Assembly: GCF_003201105.1 (NCBI RefSeq) | Contig: NZ_QICJ01000004.1 | Location: forward strand, 1 to 64,000 | Reading direction: 5' to 3' | Length of the DNA: 64,000 nt | DNA from: Dyella sp. AtDHG13 | Lineage (GTDB): Bacteria; Pseudomonadota; Gammaproteobacteria; Xanthomonadales; Rhodanobacteraceae | Shown: piece after piece, positions 1 through 8,157 of the stretch | Layout of the letters: each line of letters opens with the position of its first letter | How positions within the stretch are numbered: position 1 is the first letter of the stretch | The notes under the pieces: generated by a model | Seen by the model: only the letters and a program-made list of their open reading frames with translations | Database searches by the model: none | Told to the model about the DNA's origin: nothing | Program-made: the position numbers and the translations under genes

Positions 1-1
1 G

Positions 2-205
2 TGCCTCAACGAAAACTGGTTCGTCTCGCTCGAACACGCCAAGGCAACGATTACGGCGTGGCGACGCGACTACAACGAAGTGCGTCCGCACAGCTCGCTC
101 GGCAATCGCACGCCTTCCGCGTTTGCGGCCACACTTCGCGATCAAGGAACCCTTGCCAACCCATCACCGAGCGATAAGCTCGCAACCTTGGACTCTACGA
201 AATAG
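2..205 (+). CDS. IS3-family transposase OrfB, C-terminal end (cut by window edge)
   Basis: The reading frame from base 2 gives 67 residues ending at TAG 203-205. It carries the signature of the end of the IS3-family integrase core: a YNEVRPHSSLGNRTP stretch (rve_3 type), followed by the usual short basic/polar tail. The enzyme is a DDE transposase that moves the element. Only its 3' end is in the window, so whether the gene is intact cannot be judged. Base composition is visibly lower in GC than the chromosome further right. The element's end follows at 211-234. Confidence 0.85.
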   Translation, partial: CLNENWFVSLEHAKATITAWRRDYNEVRPHSSLGNRTPSAFAATLRDQGTLANPSPSDKLATLDSTK

Positions 206-210
206 GTTTT

Positions 211-234
211 GGCCCTAAGCCCGGGGGCAGGTCA
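211..234. repeat. Probable terminal inverted repeat (right end) of the IS3-family element
   Basis: Six bases after the transposase stop lies a stretch whose complement begins TGACCTGCCCCCGGG. It resembles the TGA(A/C)C-G/C-rich ends of IS407-group IS3 elements. The other end lies outside the window, so the pairing and any target duplication cannot be confirmed. The histidine-kinase remnant begins immediately after it, which fits insertion of the element into, or deletion up to, that gene. Confidence 0.55.
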
Positions 235-655
235 AAGGGACCCCGGGCCATTAATTTCTGTAGCGACCCAATTGGCGGTGTTTGACCCCAATGGAACCGA
301 AACACGAAGGCGCACACTCATGCTCGCATCCAACCGCATCGATAGCGCTGTCAGATACAGCGGTTGGGCCAGCAATATCTACATCAGCTGCACTCAGATC
401 AGCCATGAAGTCGTTTTATCAGTGCGGGACGATGGCCAGGGCGTTGCAGCTTCCGAAGTCAACAAGTTATTTGAGCGGTTCTTCCGCAGGACGTGAATAA
501 GCGAGTGCGGGAGCGGTATAGGTCTTTCATTGACGAGGCGGATTGCCAGAGCCCATGGCGCCACGATCACCGTCGTACCTGGCTTGGATGAACGTGGATT
601 CAGGGCAGAAGTTCTCCTTGCCGCTAAAGGCTTTCCGGATGAAAGCGATGCCTAG
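235..655 (+). pseudogene. Sensor histidine kinase, C-terminal remnant with internal stop
   Basis: One frame (that of base 209) encodes the ATP-binding HATPase_c half of a sensor kinase. It has an N-box-like NRIDSAVRYSG, a G1 box RDDGQG, an F-box-like KLFERFFRR and, after a stop at 494-496 (TGA), the G2 box GSGIGLSLTRRIARAHG, ending at TAG 653-655. Because both halves are in the same frame, the interruption is a nonsense change rather than a frameshift. The sensor, HAMP and HisKA parts are missing; the IS end abuts the 5' side. The product would be inactive. No cognate response regulator is visible. Confidence 0.75.
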
Positions 656-788
656 TTAGAGAAACTAGAGAAAGGTATGCAAGCACGTTCTTTGTAACTT
701 CACTTCGAAGAGCTTTTTCTTCTTCAAATTAGTGACCTCTCTGTGCGCGACAAATGTGTTTTCTAGGTGCTGCTTCAAGGGGAACTAC

Positions 789-2312
789 ATGAGAACAAAA
801 ATAATGGCAGCGCTACTTGCCACTTCAGCAACGTTCAGTGCTGGCGCGCAGGAAGGGAAGGTTTCACCCGACATGGTCCAACATGGCAGCGACATACCCA
901 TCAAGTGGAATGCGCCGGCAAGCCCGAAAGACTACGACAAGCGCGAAGTCATGATCCCGATGCGGGATGGGATAAAGCTCCATACGGTCATTCTGATTCA
1001 TCACGGGGCCCATGATCAGCCCATCTTGCTTGAGCGTACTCCGTACAACGCATCCGGCCTGGTGGCAGACAAGCCGCACATGCGGGATGCTGTGTTCGAA
1101 GCAGATCGTGAGTGGGTCGACGATGGTTACATCATCGTCATGCAGGATATTCGCGGTAAGTATGGTTCGGAGGGCGACTATGTCATGTCGCGGCCGTCCA
1201 TCGGCCCACTCAATCCAACGAAAACAGACGATACAACCGACGCCTATGACACCGTCGATTGGCTCGTCAAGAACGTCGCGGAGAGCAACCACAAGGTTGG
1301 CATGATTGGCTCCTCCTATGACGGTTGGACCGTCACGATGGCCCTGCTCGGACCGCATCCAGCGCTTAAGGTCGCAGCACCTGAAAGTCCCATGATCGAT
1401 GGGTGGCTGGGCGATGATTGGTTCCACTACGGCGCATTTCGCCAGTTCCAACTCGACTACATCACCAAGCAGACCAGCGTAAAGGGAGAAGGTGACGACG
1501 TTCCTCGCGATGGCGTTGACGACTATCAGATCTTCCTCGATGCTGGCTCCGCGGGTGCTTATGCAGAAGCGCATGGTCTTAAGCAGCTGGCCTGGTGGAA
1601 TCGCATGTCGGCACATCCCGCCTATGACGCCTTTTGGCAGCTTCAGGCCCTGGACAAGAAAGTTGCTCAGCAACCGTCCAACGTTCCCACGATGTGGCTC
1701 CAGGGGCTTTGGGATCAAGAAGACATGTACGGCGCTGTGCATAGCTGGGCAGCCCTCAAGGCAGCGGGTCACGCTGACAACAACCACCTCGTTATGGGCC
1801 CGTGGTACCACAGTCAAATCAACGGCGTTGCGCGGAATTTAGGGCCCCTCGAATGGAACGGCGATACAGCCACCACGTTCCGTCGTGATGTGATGATCCC
1901 GTTCTTCAATGTCTATCTCAAAGACAAACCGACTGCGCATCCGTTGCCTCCCGTGCTCATCTACAACCCGTCCGAGAACCATTGGGATGCGTTCTCCGAC
2001 TGGCCGGGTACGCAGACCCCGGCGTGCGCGCGCTTTCGCGACCTGTCGCAGATCGTCGGCAGCGTGCTGCAGGTGGCCTTCTACCTCACGCCCATCATGT
2101 GGCTGCCGCGTAGCTTGCCGGCCAACGTGTCGGTGTATCTGCTGGATTTCAACCCGGCCTATCACCTGCTTGAAATCGTGCGCGCGCCGCTGCTCGGCCA
2201 ATGGCCCAGCGCCATGAACTGGGGCGTTTCCGCGGCGCTGGCGGTGGTCGGCTGGGCGCTGGCGCTGTTTATCTACGGCCGCTACAAGCGGCGCATCGCT
2301 TACTGGTTGTAA
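789..2312 (+). CDS. Chimeric ORF: alpha-amino-acid ester hydrolase fused in frame to an ABC-2 exporter permease tail
   Basis: Residues 1-20 form a signal peptide; the start at 789 is chosen for the AAGGGGA ribosome site six bases upstream. Residues ~25-400 match the S15/CocE clan, and closest the alpha-amino-acid ester hydrolases (secreted serine esterases of beta-lactam-type amino esters). The complete triad is visible: Ser176 in GSSYDG, Asp309 in WDQED and His341 in GPWYHS. The jelly-roll C-terminal domain is absent. From about residue 412 (nt ~2022-2034) the sequence instead reads ARFRDLSQIVGSVLQ and onward, the last two membrane segments of a Wzm-type polysaccharide exporter permease. GC content rises at the same point. 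This is a deletion/rearrangement junction; the hybrid is probably not a working hydrolase. An assembly join is the alternative. Confidence 0.8.
   Translation: MRTKIMAALLATSATFSAGAQEGKVSPDMVQHGSDIPIKWNAPASPKDYDKREVMIPMRDGIKLHTVILIHHGAHDQPILLERTPYNASGLVADKPHMRDAVFEADREWVDDGYIIVMQDIRGKYGSEGDYVMSRPSIGPLNPTKTDDTTDAYDTVDWLVKNVAESNHKVGMIGSSYDGWTVTMALLGPHPALKVAAPESPMIDGWLGDDWFHYGAFRQFQLDYITKQTSVKGEGDDVPRDGVDDYQIFLDAGSAGAYAEAHGLKQLAWWNRMSAHPAYDAFWQLQALDKKVAQQPSNVPTMWLQGLWDQEDMYGAVHSWAALKAAGHADNNHLVMGPWYHSQINGVARNLGPLEWNGDTATTFRRDVMIPFFNVYLKDKPTAHPLPPVLIYNPSENHWDAFSDWPGTQTPACARFRDLSQIVGSVLQVAFYLTPIMWLPRSLPANVSVYLLDFNPAYHLLEIVRAPLLGQWPSAMNWGVSAALAVVGWALALFIYGRYKRRIAYWL
2022..2312 (+). pseudogene. Wzm-like O-antigen/capsule ABC exporter permease, C-terminal remnant
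   Basis: The last ~95 codons of the chimeric frame encode the end of an ABC-2 type permease: the ARFRDLSQIVG helix, a YLTPIMWLP membrane segment, the NPAYHLLEIVRAPLLG motif and a final transmembrane helix ending in KRRIAYWL. An intact family member has ~260-280 residues and six membrane segments, so roughly two thirds is missing. The ATPase gene of the same transporter starts 50 bases downstream, the standard wzm-wzt order. Without another permease copy elsewhere, the exporter could not work. Confidence 0.75.
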
Positions 2313-2362
2313 CGGGAAGAGACGTGGACCGTCTCTCGCCTTCCTGCAGGGGTTGAACTGAC

Positions 2363-3130
2363 ATGGCGATCATCGAATTTGAAAACGCGACCGTCGATTT
2401 CGCGATCTACAACGCGACCGGCCGTTCGCTGAAGAAAAACCTGCTGCGCGTGGCGACGGGTGGGCAGATCGGCGCCGACGAGCGCGGCCGCGTGGTGGTG
2501 CGCGCACTGGAAAACCTGACCTTCACCCTGCGCAAGGGCGATCGCGTGGGTTTGCTCGGCCACAACGGCGCGGGCAAGAGCACCCTGCTGCGCGTGCTCA
2601 GCGGCGTGTACGAGCCTTCGGCCGGACGCGCCCGCATCGAGGGCAAGGTCGGTTCGCTCATCGATATCTCGCTGGGCATCGATCACGAGGCCACCGGCCG
2701 CGAGAACATCTATACGCGCGGCGCGCTGCTTGGCATGACGCGGGCGAAGATGAAGGGACACATCGACGAGATCATCGAGTTCTCCGAGCTTGGCGACTTC
2801 ATCGACATGCCGGTGCGCACGTATTCCACCGGCATGCACATGCGCCTGGTCTTTGCCGTGTCCACCATCCTTCGGCCGGAAATCCTGCTGATGGACGAGT
2901 GGCTCTCGGTGGGCGACGAAGGGTTCCGGCATCGCGCGGAAGCTCGCCTGTCCAGCATGGTGGAGGCCACGCACATCCTGGTGCTGGCTTCGCATTCCCG
3001 CGAGCTCATCCTCAACACGTGCAACCGCGTGATCTGGCTGGAGCACGGCAAGATCCGCATGATGGGCGACGTGCGCACCGTTACCGACGCCTACTTCGGC
3101 GTCGCGCCGAGCGAGCTGCACGCCGCCTGA
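2363..3130 (+). CDS. wzt: ABC transporter ATP-binding protein of polysaccharide export (Wzt/KpsT/TagH type)
   Basis: 255 residues. The nucleotide-binding subunit energises export of an undecaprenyl-linked O-antigen or capsule chain across the inner membrane. Visible motifs are Walker A GHNGAGKST at ~66-74, the family-typical degenerate signature YSTGMHMRL at ~154-162, Walker B ILLMDE at ~174-179, and a late H-loop around LASHSRE. The long N-terminal extension before the Walker A is typical of polysaccharide exporters. The C-terminal carbohydrate-binding domain of longer Wzt proteins is absent, so this is the short type. Its permease partner directly upstream survives only as a tail fused to another gene, so this gene may be an orphan. 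Confidence 0.85.
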   Translation: MAIIEFENATVDFAIYNATGRSLKKNLLRVATGGQIGADERGRVVVRALENLTFTLRKGDRVGLLGHNGAGKSTLLRVLSGVYEPSAGRARIEGKVGSLIDISLGIDHEATGRENIYTRGALLGMTRAKMKGHIDEIIEFSELGDFIDMPVRTYSTGMHMRLVFAVSTILRPEILLMDEWLSVGDEGFRHRAEARLSSMVEATHILVLASHSRELILNTCNRVIWLEHGKIRMMGDVRTVTDAYFGVAPSELHAA

Positions 3131-3216
3131 GCATGTCGGTGGTCGGGGCGGAAGGCGACTTTCGCGGCAAAGCGGCCATTGCGAAGCGCACACCCCACGC
3201 AAACCATGCGCGACAC

Positions 3217-3338
3217 GTAGCCCGGATGAAGCCATCGGCGGAATCCGGGTTCACTCCGTGCCACATGTTCCCATATCTGAACCGGCAGCGCTTTCGCACG
3301 GCCATCCCGGATTCCGCCGTTGGCTTCATCCGGGCTAC
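3217..3338. repeat. REP-like inverted repeat pair (33-bp arms)
   Basis: Arm one (3217-3249) begins GTAGCCCGGATGAAGCC; arm two (3306-3338) is its reverse complement with a single mismatch, ending GGCTTCATCCGGGCTAC. The 56-bp spacer carries no gene. Shorter relatives of the same element lie at 3963-3993 and 29824-29844. They resemble the REP/BIME palindromes that RAYT transposases mobilise in gammaproteobacteria. The pair sits between the wzt-like gene and the secreted protein at 3358. Confidence 0.8.
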
Positions 3339-3357
3339 GAACTCCTGGGAGGTCAGC

Positions 3358-3951
3358 ATGTATCGCATGACATGGCAAGCCTTGAAGGTCGCGTTTGTCG
3401 TGGTCGTGAGTGCGGTTTCGCTATCCGCGATGGCGGCGGATGATTCCCCGGCAAACCCGACCGCCGTCTTCGCTACACCGCCGCGCGATGGCTCCCACGA
3501 CTTCGATTTCCTTATCGGCAACTGGAAGGCGCACGTCCGCCGTCTGCCGGATCGGCTGAACAACTCCCACGATTGGGTCGTGTACGACGGCATTTCCAAT
3601 CATCACAAGCTGATCGACACCAACGCCAATTTCGAGCAGTTCGACGTGACCAGCACGGACGGGAAGCTGCACATGCGCGCGCAGACGCTGCGCATGTACA
3701 ACCCGGACACGCATCAATGGAGCATCTATGGGTTGGACCTGGACAAGGGCGAGCTCGATGCGCCCGTCATCGGCGAGTTTCACGGCAACCGCGGCGAGTT
3801 CTACAACCACCAGACCTGGAAGGGGCGCTCGGTGCTGGTGCGCTGGATGTGGCTGAACATCTCACCCCATGCGGCGCGGATGGAGCAGTCGTTCTCGCCC
3901 GATGGCGGGCAGCATTGGGAAGTGAACTGGATTTGCGAGTTGAGCCGATGA
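3358..3951 (+). CDS. Secreted protein, DUF1579-like
   Basis: 197 residues. Residues 1-26 are a classical Sec signal peptide ending in AMA-AD, so the product should be periplasmic or extracellular. The mature part has the HDFDFLIGNWK motif that opens DUF1579/lipocalin-like small-molecule-binding folds, and it ends with a cysteine near the C-terminus. Function unknown. The start at 3358 is placed after an AGGTCAG ribosome site; a longer frame upstream runs through the REP arms and is not credible. The gene is bracketed by REP-like palindromes on both sides and looks monocistronic. Confidence 0.7.
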   Translation: MYRMTWQALKVAFVVVVSAVSLSAMAADDSPANPTAVFATPPRDGSHDFDFLIGNWKAHVRRLPDRLNNSHDWVVYDGISNHHKLIDTNANFEQFDVTSTDGKLHMRAQTLRMYNPDTHQWSIYGLDLDKGELDAPVIGEFHGNRGEFYNHQTWKGRSVLVRWMWLNISPHAARMEQSFSPDGGQHWEVNWICELSR

Positions 3952-3962
3952 TGTTGAGGGAT

Positions 3963-3993
3963 CCCGGATTTCGCTGCGCTGCATCCGGGCTAC
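3963..3993. repeat. Single REP-like palindrome
   Basis: A compact copy of the element at 3217-3338: CCCGGAT, an internal GCTGCGC loop and ATCCGGGCTAC form a hairpin. It lies 12 bases after the stop of the secreted-protein gene and before the convergent SDR gene, where it could also stabilise or end transcripts. Confidence 0.7.
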
Positions 3994-4078
3994 GTGTGGC
4001 GTGATGGTGGGGGCAGGTTGATCCTTGGGTTCACGTGGCGCGTGGCGGGCCACGAAGCACGCCACGCGCCGGCAAGGC

Positions 4079-4828
4079 TTACAGCTGGCTCATGCCGCCG
4101 TCGGCGATCACTTCGGTGCCGACGATAAAGGCGGACTCGCGCGCGGTGAGGTGCAATACCGTGGCGGCGATTTCTTCCGGCGTGCCGAAGCGGCCCAGCG
4201 GCACCTGTGCCTGGATCTGCGCGGCCACCGCATCCAGCGCCGCGGCATCCACGCCAAGCTTGTTGTAGAGCGGCGTGCTCACGGGGCCGGGGCTCACCAC
4301 GTTAACGCGCACGCCGCGCGGCAGCAGTTCGGCGGACAGCGTGCGCGCCAGGCTCACCAGGGCGGCCTTGCTGGCGGCGTAGATCGAGGTATCCGGCATG
4401 CCGATGTGCGCGTTGATCGAGCCGTTAATGACGATGGCCGCGCCCGGGTTGAGCAAGGGCAGCAGGGCCTGCAGCTGGAAGTACGGGCCCTTCACGTTGG
4501 TGTCGAAAATCTGGTCCCACAGCGCGACGTCCGCGTTTTCCAGCGAAGCGAATTTGGCGACGCCGGCGTTGATGAACACGGCGTCCAGGCGCAGGCCGCG
4601 ATGGGCGAGTTCATCGGCCAGCGCCTTGGCGGCCGGCAGCGAGCCGGCGTCGTTGGTCAGCGCCACGGCCTGCGGGCCGATGCTCTCGGCCGCTTGGGCC
4701 AGTGCCGCCCCGTCGCGGCCGGTGATGACCACGCGGGCGCCTTCGGCGGCGTAGGCCCTGGCGGCGGCCAGGCCAATGCCGCTGCTGCCGCCGGTGACGA
4801 GTACGGTCTTGTCTGCGAAACGTTTCAT
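4079..4828 (-). CDS. SDR-family NAD(P)-dependent oxidoreductase
   Basis: 249 residues, classical short-chain dehydrogenase length. The cofactor motif TGGSSGIG is at 12-19, an INAG variant of the NNAG motif is near 86-89, and the active site Ser137-Tyr150-x3-Lys154 is complete (YAASK). The substrate cannot be told; this class reduces or oxidises secondary alcohols/ketones. GRD near residue 37-39 suggests NADP(H) preference. The gene is divergent from the LysR regulator at 4928 with a ~100-bp shared region, the classic arrangement for a LysR target gene. Confidence 0.9.
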   Translation of the reverse strand: MKRFADKTVLVTGGSSGIGLAAARAYAAEGARVVITGRDGAALAQAAESIGPQAVALTNDAGSLPAAKALADELAHRGLRLDAVFINAGVAKFASLENADVALWDQIFDTNVKGPYFQLQALLPLLNPGAAIVINGSINAHIGMPDTSIYAASKAALVSLARTLSAELLPRGVRVNVVSPGPVSTPLYNKLGVDAAALDAVAAQIQAQVPLGRFGTPEEIAATVLHLTARESAFIVGTEVIADGGMSQL

Positions 4829-4927
4829 GGTGGTGACTCCGAGTTGGTGGGAACGGTTGCCATGCTGCGCGCCATCCCGGGCTTTGCCGTACGATGCGTT
4901 TGGCCCAGACGTTCGAAGGTATCGAAC

Positions 4928-5845
4928 ATGTTATCGGACGACGAACTGGCCTTGCTGCAGGCCATCCACAGCAGCGGCAGCCTGACCCGCGCGGCCGCCC
5001 TGCTGGGCAAGGCGCCCTCTACCGTTTCGCACGCAGCGCGGCAGCTGGAGGCGCGCTTCGACGCCCTGCTGTTCGACCGGCGCCGCTATCGCCTGCAGCT
5101 CACCCCGGCAGGGCGTTTGCTGGCGCAGGAATCCGCGCGCCTGGCGCAGGACGTGTCGCGGCTCACCCGTCGCGTCAAGCAGGTGGCCGGCGGCTGGGAG
5201 GACCGGCTGTGGATCGTCACCGACGAACTGCTGGAGTTCGACACGCTGGTGCCGGTGATCCGTGCCTTCGACACGCTGAAATCCGGCGTGCTGCTGCGGA
5301 TCACTCACGAGGTGCTCAACGGCACCTGGGAAGCGCTGCGCGACGGCCGCGCGGACCTGGTGGTCGGCGCCACCAATGCGCCGCCGGTGATCCCCAACCT
5401 GCGCTGGGAAGAGCTGGGCGTGATGGAGTGGGTGTTCGCGGTGTCGCCGCGCCACCCGCTGGCCAAGGCGGCCGAACCGCTGGAGCAGGAGCAACTGCTG
5501 CCGTATCGCACGGTGGTGGTGGCCGACACCGCGCGCAGCCTGGACAGCCGTAGCTTCGGCATCCTTGGCGGCCAGACCACGCTGGCCGTACCCAGCATGC
5601 GCGCCAAGATCCTGGCCCAGCGCGAAGGCCTGGGCGTGGGCTGGCTGCCCCGCCAGCGCGTGCAGTCGCTGCTCAAGCGCGGCGAACTGGTGGAGAAACG
5701 CATGGCGGCGCCGCGCGACCCGAACCGGCTGTTCGTGGGCTGGCGCGGCGATCATCACGGCCGCGCGCTGGACTGGTGGCTGGAGCAACTGCGCCAGCCG
5801 CGCCTGGCGAAGAAGTTGCTGCTGGGTATCGACGCGTGGGGTTGA
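4928..5845 (+). CDS. LysR-family transcriptional regulator
   Basis: 305 residues. The N-terminal winged helix-turn-helix (residues ~1-60, GSLTRAAALLGKAPSTVSHA) is followed by a periplasmic-binding-like effector domain (~90-300). The start at 4928 follows the GTATCGAAC leader; longer in-frame extensions would run into the divergent gene. It probably controls the divergent SDR gene and itself from the ~100-bp intergenic region. The effector is unknown. Confidence 0.9.
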   Translation: MLSDDELALLQAIHSSGSLTRAAALLGKAPSTVSHAARQLEARFDALLFDRRRYRLQLTPAGRLLAQESARLAQDVSRLTRRVKQVAGGWEDRLWIVTDELLEFDTLVPVIRAFDTLKSGVLLRITHEVLNGTWEALRDGRADLVVGATNAPPVIPNLRWEELGVMEWVFAVSPRHPLAKAAEPLEQEQLLPYRTVVVADTARSLDSRSFGILGGQTTLAVPSMRAKILAQREGLGVGWLPRQRVQSLLKRGELVEKRMAAPRDPNRLFVGWRGDHHGRALDWWLEQLRQPRLAKKLLLGIDAWG

Positions 5846-6065
5846 GCATGCGTGCCTGACGGCGCGCGGATGTCATTCGCCCAAAGGCCGGCCGCGGCCG
5901 CTTAGTGTGACAGCTTGTTGACGAGCGCGCCGCGACAATCCTCCGCTCGCCGGTGACGGTTCCATCTCGCGGCACGGCGCCGCCGGGGGTTGATTGTCGG
6001 CGCGCTTGGGTGCTTCATGGCAGGACGGCCGCGCATCAGCGGGCCAGGGCCTAAAGGAGTGGATT

Positions 6066-7112
6066 GTGCCTTCCATCGTTTCGCAGCCGGTTGCGGAGAA
6101 ACTCACGCAATCGGCCATCTTTCTCGTGGTGACGCTGTCGCCGCAGCCGCAGACCGACGTGGCGGTGCGCCAGCTCTGCGCGGACATGTCCTCGCTGCTG
6201 CGCGGCATCGGCTTCCGTCACCCCACGCGGCGCCTGTCGTGCACCATGGGTTTCGGCTCGGAGGCGTGGGATCGCCTGTTCGGGCAGCCGCGCCCCGCCG
6301 ATCTGCATCCCTTCATCGAGATCAAGGGCGAACACCACGCGCCGTCGACGCCGGGCGACCTGCTGTTCCATATCCGTGCCACGCATATGGACCTGTGCTT
6401 CGAGCTGGCGTCGCAGATCATGTCGCGCCTTGGCGATGGCGTGACCTCCGCCGACGAAGTGCATGGCTTCAAGTACTTCGATGAACGCGACTTGCTGGGC
6501 TTCGTCGACGGCACCGAAAACCCCTCCGGCCAGGCCGCGCTGGATGCCGTGCTCATCGGTGAGGAGGACCCCGATTTCATCGGCGGCAGCTACGTGATCG
6601 TGCAGAAATACCTGCACGACCTGGCGGCGTGGAACAAGCTGCCGGTGGAGCAGCAGGAGCGCATCATCGGGCGGCACAAGCTGTCGGACATCGAGCAGGC
6701 CGAGGACGCCAAGGCGAGCTACGCGCACAACGTGCTCACCAATATCGAGGAGAACGGCGAGCAGTTGCAGATCGTCCGCGACAACATGCCGTTCGGTGAC
6801 GTGTCCAAGGGCGAGTTCGGCACCTACTTCATCGGCTATGCGCGCTCGCCGGCGCGCACCGAAAAGATGCTCAACAACATGTTCGTCGGCAACCCGCCCG
6901 GCAATTACGACCGACTGCTGGATTTCAGCAAGGCGGTGACGGGGTCGCTGTTCTTCGTACCTACCGCCAGCTTCCTCGACGACGTGGATCCGCAAGGCGC
7001 GCCCGCGCCGGTCGCGGCGATCGAGGACGCATCCCATGCGAGCGCGCCCGCGCCTTCGCCGGACGGTTCGCTCGGTATCGGTTCGCTCAAAGGAGAACCC
7101 GCACATGAATAA
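6066..7112 (+). CDS. DyP-type heme peroxidase, encapsulin cargo
   Basis: 348 residues; GTG start chosen because AAAGGAG lies six bases upstream. A haem peroxidase of the dye-decolourising family: GFVDGTENP (the GxxDG motif, ~145-153) supplies the catalytic Asp, His221 in YAHNV is the likely proximal haem ligand and Arg238 in VRDNMPFGD the distal Arg. It has no Tat or Sec signal, so it is cytoplasmic. After the peroxidase domain comes an Ala/Pro-rich linker (~306-332) and the C-terminal peptide DGSLGIGSLKGEPAHE (333-348), which matches the known encapsulin cargo-loading peptide of DyPs. The next gene, overlapping by 8 bp, is the encapsulin shell, so the enzyme is packaged in the nanocompartment. 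Confidence 0.95.
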   Translation: MPSIVSQPVAEKLTQSAIFLVVTLSPQPQTDVAVRQLCADMSSLLRGIGFRHPTRRLSCTMGFGSEAWDRLFGQPRPADLHPFIEIKGEHHAPSTPGDLLFHIRATHMDLCFELASQIMSRLGDGVTSADEVHGFKYFDERDLLGFVDGTENPSGQAALDAVLIGEEDPDFIGGSYVIVQKYLHDLAAWNKLPVEQQERIIGRHKLSDIEQAEDAKASYAHNVLTNIEENGEQLQIVRDNMPFGDVSKGEFGTYFIGYARSPARTEKMLNNMFVGNPPGNYDRLLDFSKAVTGSLFFVPTASFLDDVDPQGAPAPVAAIEDASHASAPAPSPDGSLGIGSLKGEPAHE

Positions 7113-7908
7113 TCTTCACCGGAAGCTTGCGCCCATTTCCACCGGGGCGTGGGAGCAGATCGAGCAGGAAGCGGCACGCACCTTGAAGCGCCATCTGGCC
7201 GCGCGCCGCGTGGTGGACGTGATCGGGCCCAAGGGCACGGAGTTCTCCTGCGTGGGCACGGGCCATCAGGAAAAGATCAAGTCGCCGGACAACGGCATCG
7301 AAGCGCATCTGCGCGAGGTGAAGCCGGTGGTGGAGTTGCGCGTGCCGTTTGAGCTCTCGCGCAAGTCGCTGGATTCGGTGGAGCGCGGCGCAAACGATCC
7401 CGACCTGCAGCCGCTCAAGGACGCCGCGCGCAAGATCGCCTTCGCCGAGGATCGCGCGGTGCTCGAAGGCTACGAGCAGGCGCATATCGAAGGCATCCGC
7501 AAGGGCAGCAGCAACCCGGCCATCGCCTTGCCGAAGGAAGCCACCGGCTATCCCGCCGTGGTGGCGCAGGCGGTGAGCCAGCTGCGCGAGATGGGCGTCA
7601 ACGGGCCGTACACGCTGCTGCTGGGCGAGCAGTCGTACACGGCGGTGAGCGCGGCGACCCAGCACGGCTATCCGGTGGCGCGCGACATGCGCAACCTGGT
7701 GGACGGCGACATCATCTGGGCGCCAGCCATCAGCGGCGGCGTGGTACTGAGCACGCGCGGCGGGGATTTCGAGCTGCATCTGGGGCAGGACATCTCCATC
7801 GGTTACCTCAGCCACAACGAAAGCACGGTGCAGCTGTACCTGCAGGTGTCCTTCACCTTCCTGCAGCTGACGGCCGAAGCCGCGGTGATGCTGTCGCCCA
7901 GCAAGTAG
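7105..7908 (+). CDS. Family 1 encapsulin shell protein (linocin M18-like)
   Basis: 267 residues, the usual length for the HK97-fold shell protein formerly annotated as bacteriocin linocin/CFP29. Characteristic parts are the N-terminal NNLHRKLAPIS...W segment, the E-loop region with VELRVPFELSR, and a C-terminal half containing LLLGEQSYTAV and an SIGYLSH strand. It self-assembles into a protein cage enclosing DyP peroxidase. The ATG overlaps the end of the DyP gene by 8 bp, and its ribosome site AAAGGAG (7089-7095) lies inside the codons for the cargo-loading peptide, so translation of cargo and shell is physically coupled. Confidence 0.95.
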   Translation: MNNLHRKLAPISTGAWEQIEQEAARTLKRHLAARRVVDVIGPKGTEFSCVGTGHQEKIKSPDNGIEAHLREVKPVVELRVPFELSRKSLDSVERGANDPDLQPLKDAARKIAFAEDRAVLEGYEQAHIEGIRKGSSNPAIALPKEATGYPAVVAQAVSQLREMGVNGPYTLLLGEQSYTAVSAATQHGYPVARDMRNLVDGDIIWAPAISGGVVLSTRGGDFELHLGQDISIGYLSHNESTVQLYLQVSFTFLQLTAEAAVMLSPSK

Positions 7909-7938
7909 AACCTTGCCTGTCGAAGAGGAGGGCTCCGC

Positions 7939-8136
7939 GTGGACGAGTTCGATCTCTACATCAACCCCAAGAAGCCGACGCTCGGTCTCTACGTGAGAAA
8001 GGGCGCCGGCCTGCCCGACCTGGCCGACGCCAGCCAATGGCAGCTCGAAGGCCACGTGTGGGCCAACGAGCTGCCGCCGGCCATCCTGCAGGGGCTGGAG
8101 GCCAACGGGCACGCCTTCCAGGAACTGGGCAGCTGA
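7939..8136 (+). CDS. Small protein of unknown function in the encapsulin operon
   Basis: 65 residues from a GTG at 7939, with a good AGAGGAGG ribosome site upstream (7924-7931). The sequence is acidic and soluble, with LGLYVRKGAGLPDL in the middle and no signal peptide, membrane segment or cysteine. I do not recognise the family. It starts 30 bases after the encapsulin stop on the same strand, so it is probably co-transcribed with peroxidase and shell. A role in shell loading or regulation is only a guess from position. Confidence 0.65.
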   Translation: MDEFDLYINPKKPTLGLYVRKGAGLPDLADASQWQLEGHVWANELPPAILQGLEANGHAFQELGS

Positions 8137-8157
8137 TCGCGTCGCGAGGACAAGGCC

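Noticed and set aside
1-2312. Reading the left 2 kb as a complete prophage or integrative element
   Set aside because: Only an IS3-type end, a kinase remnant and the hydrolase are visible; no integrase, phage or conjugation gene and no att repeat.
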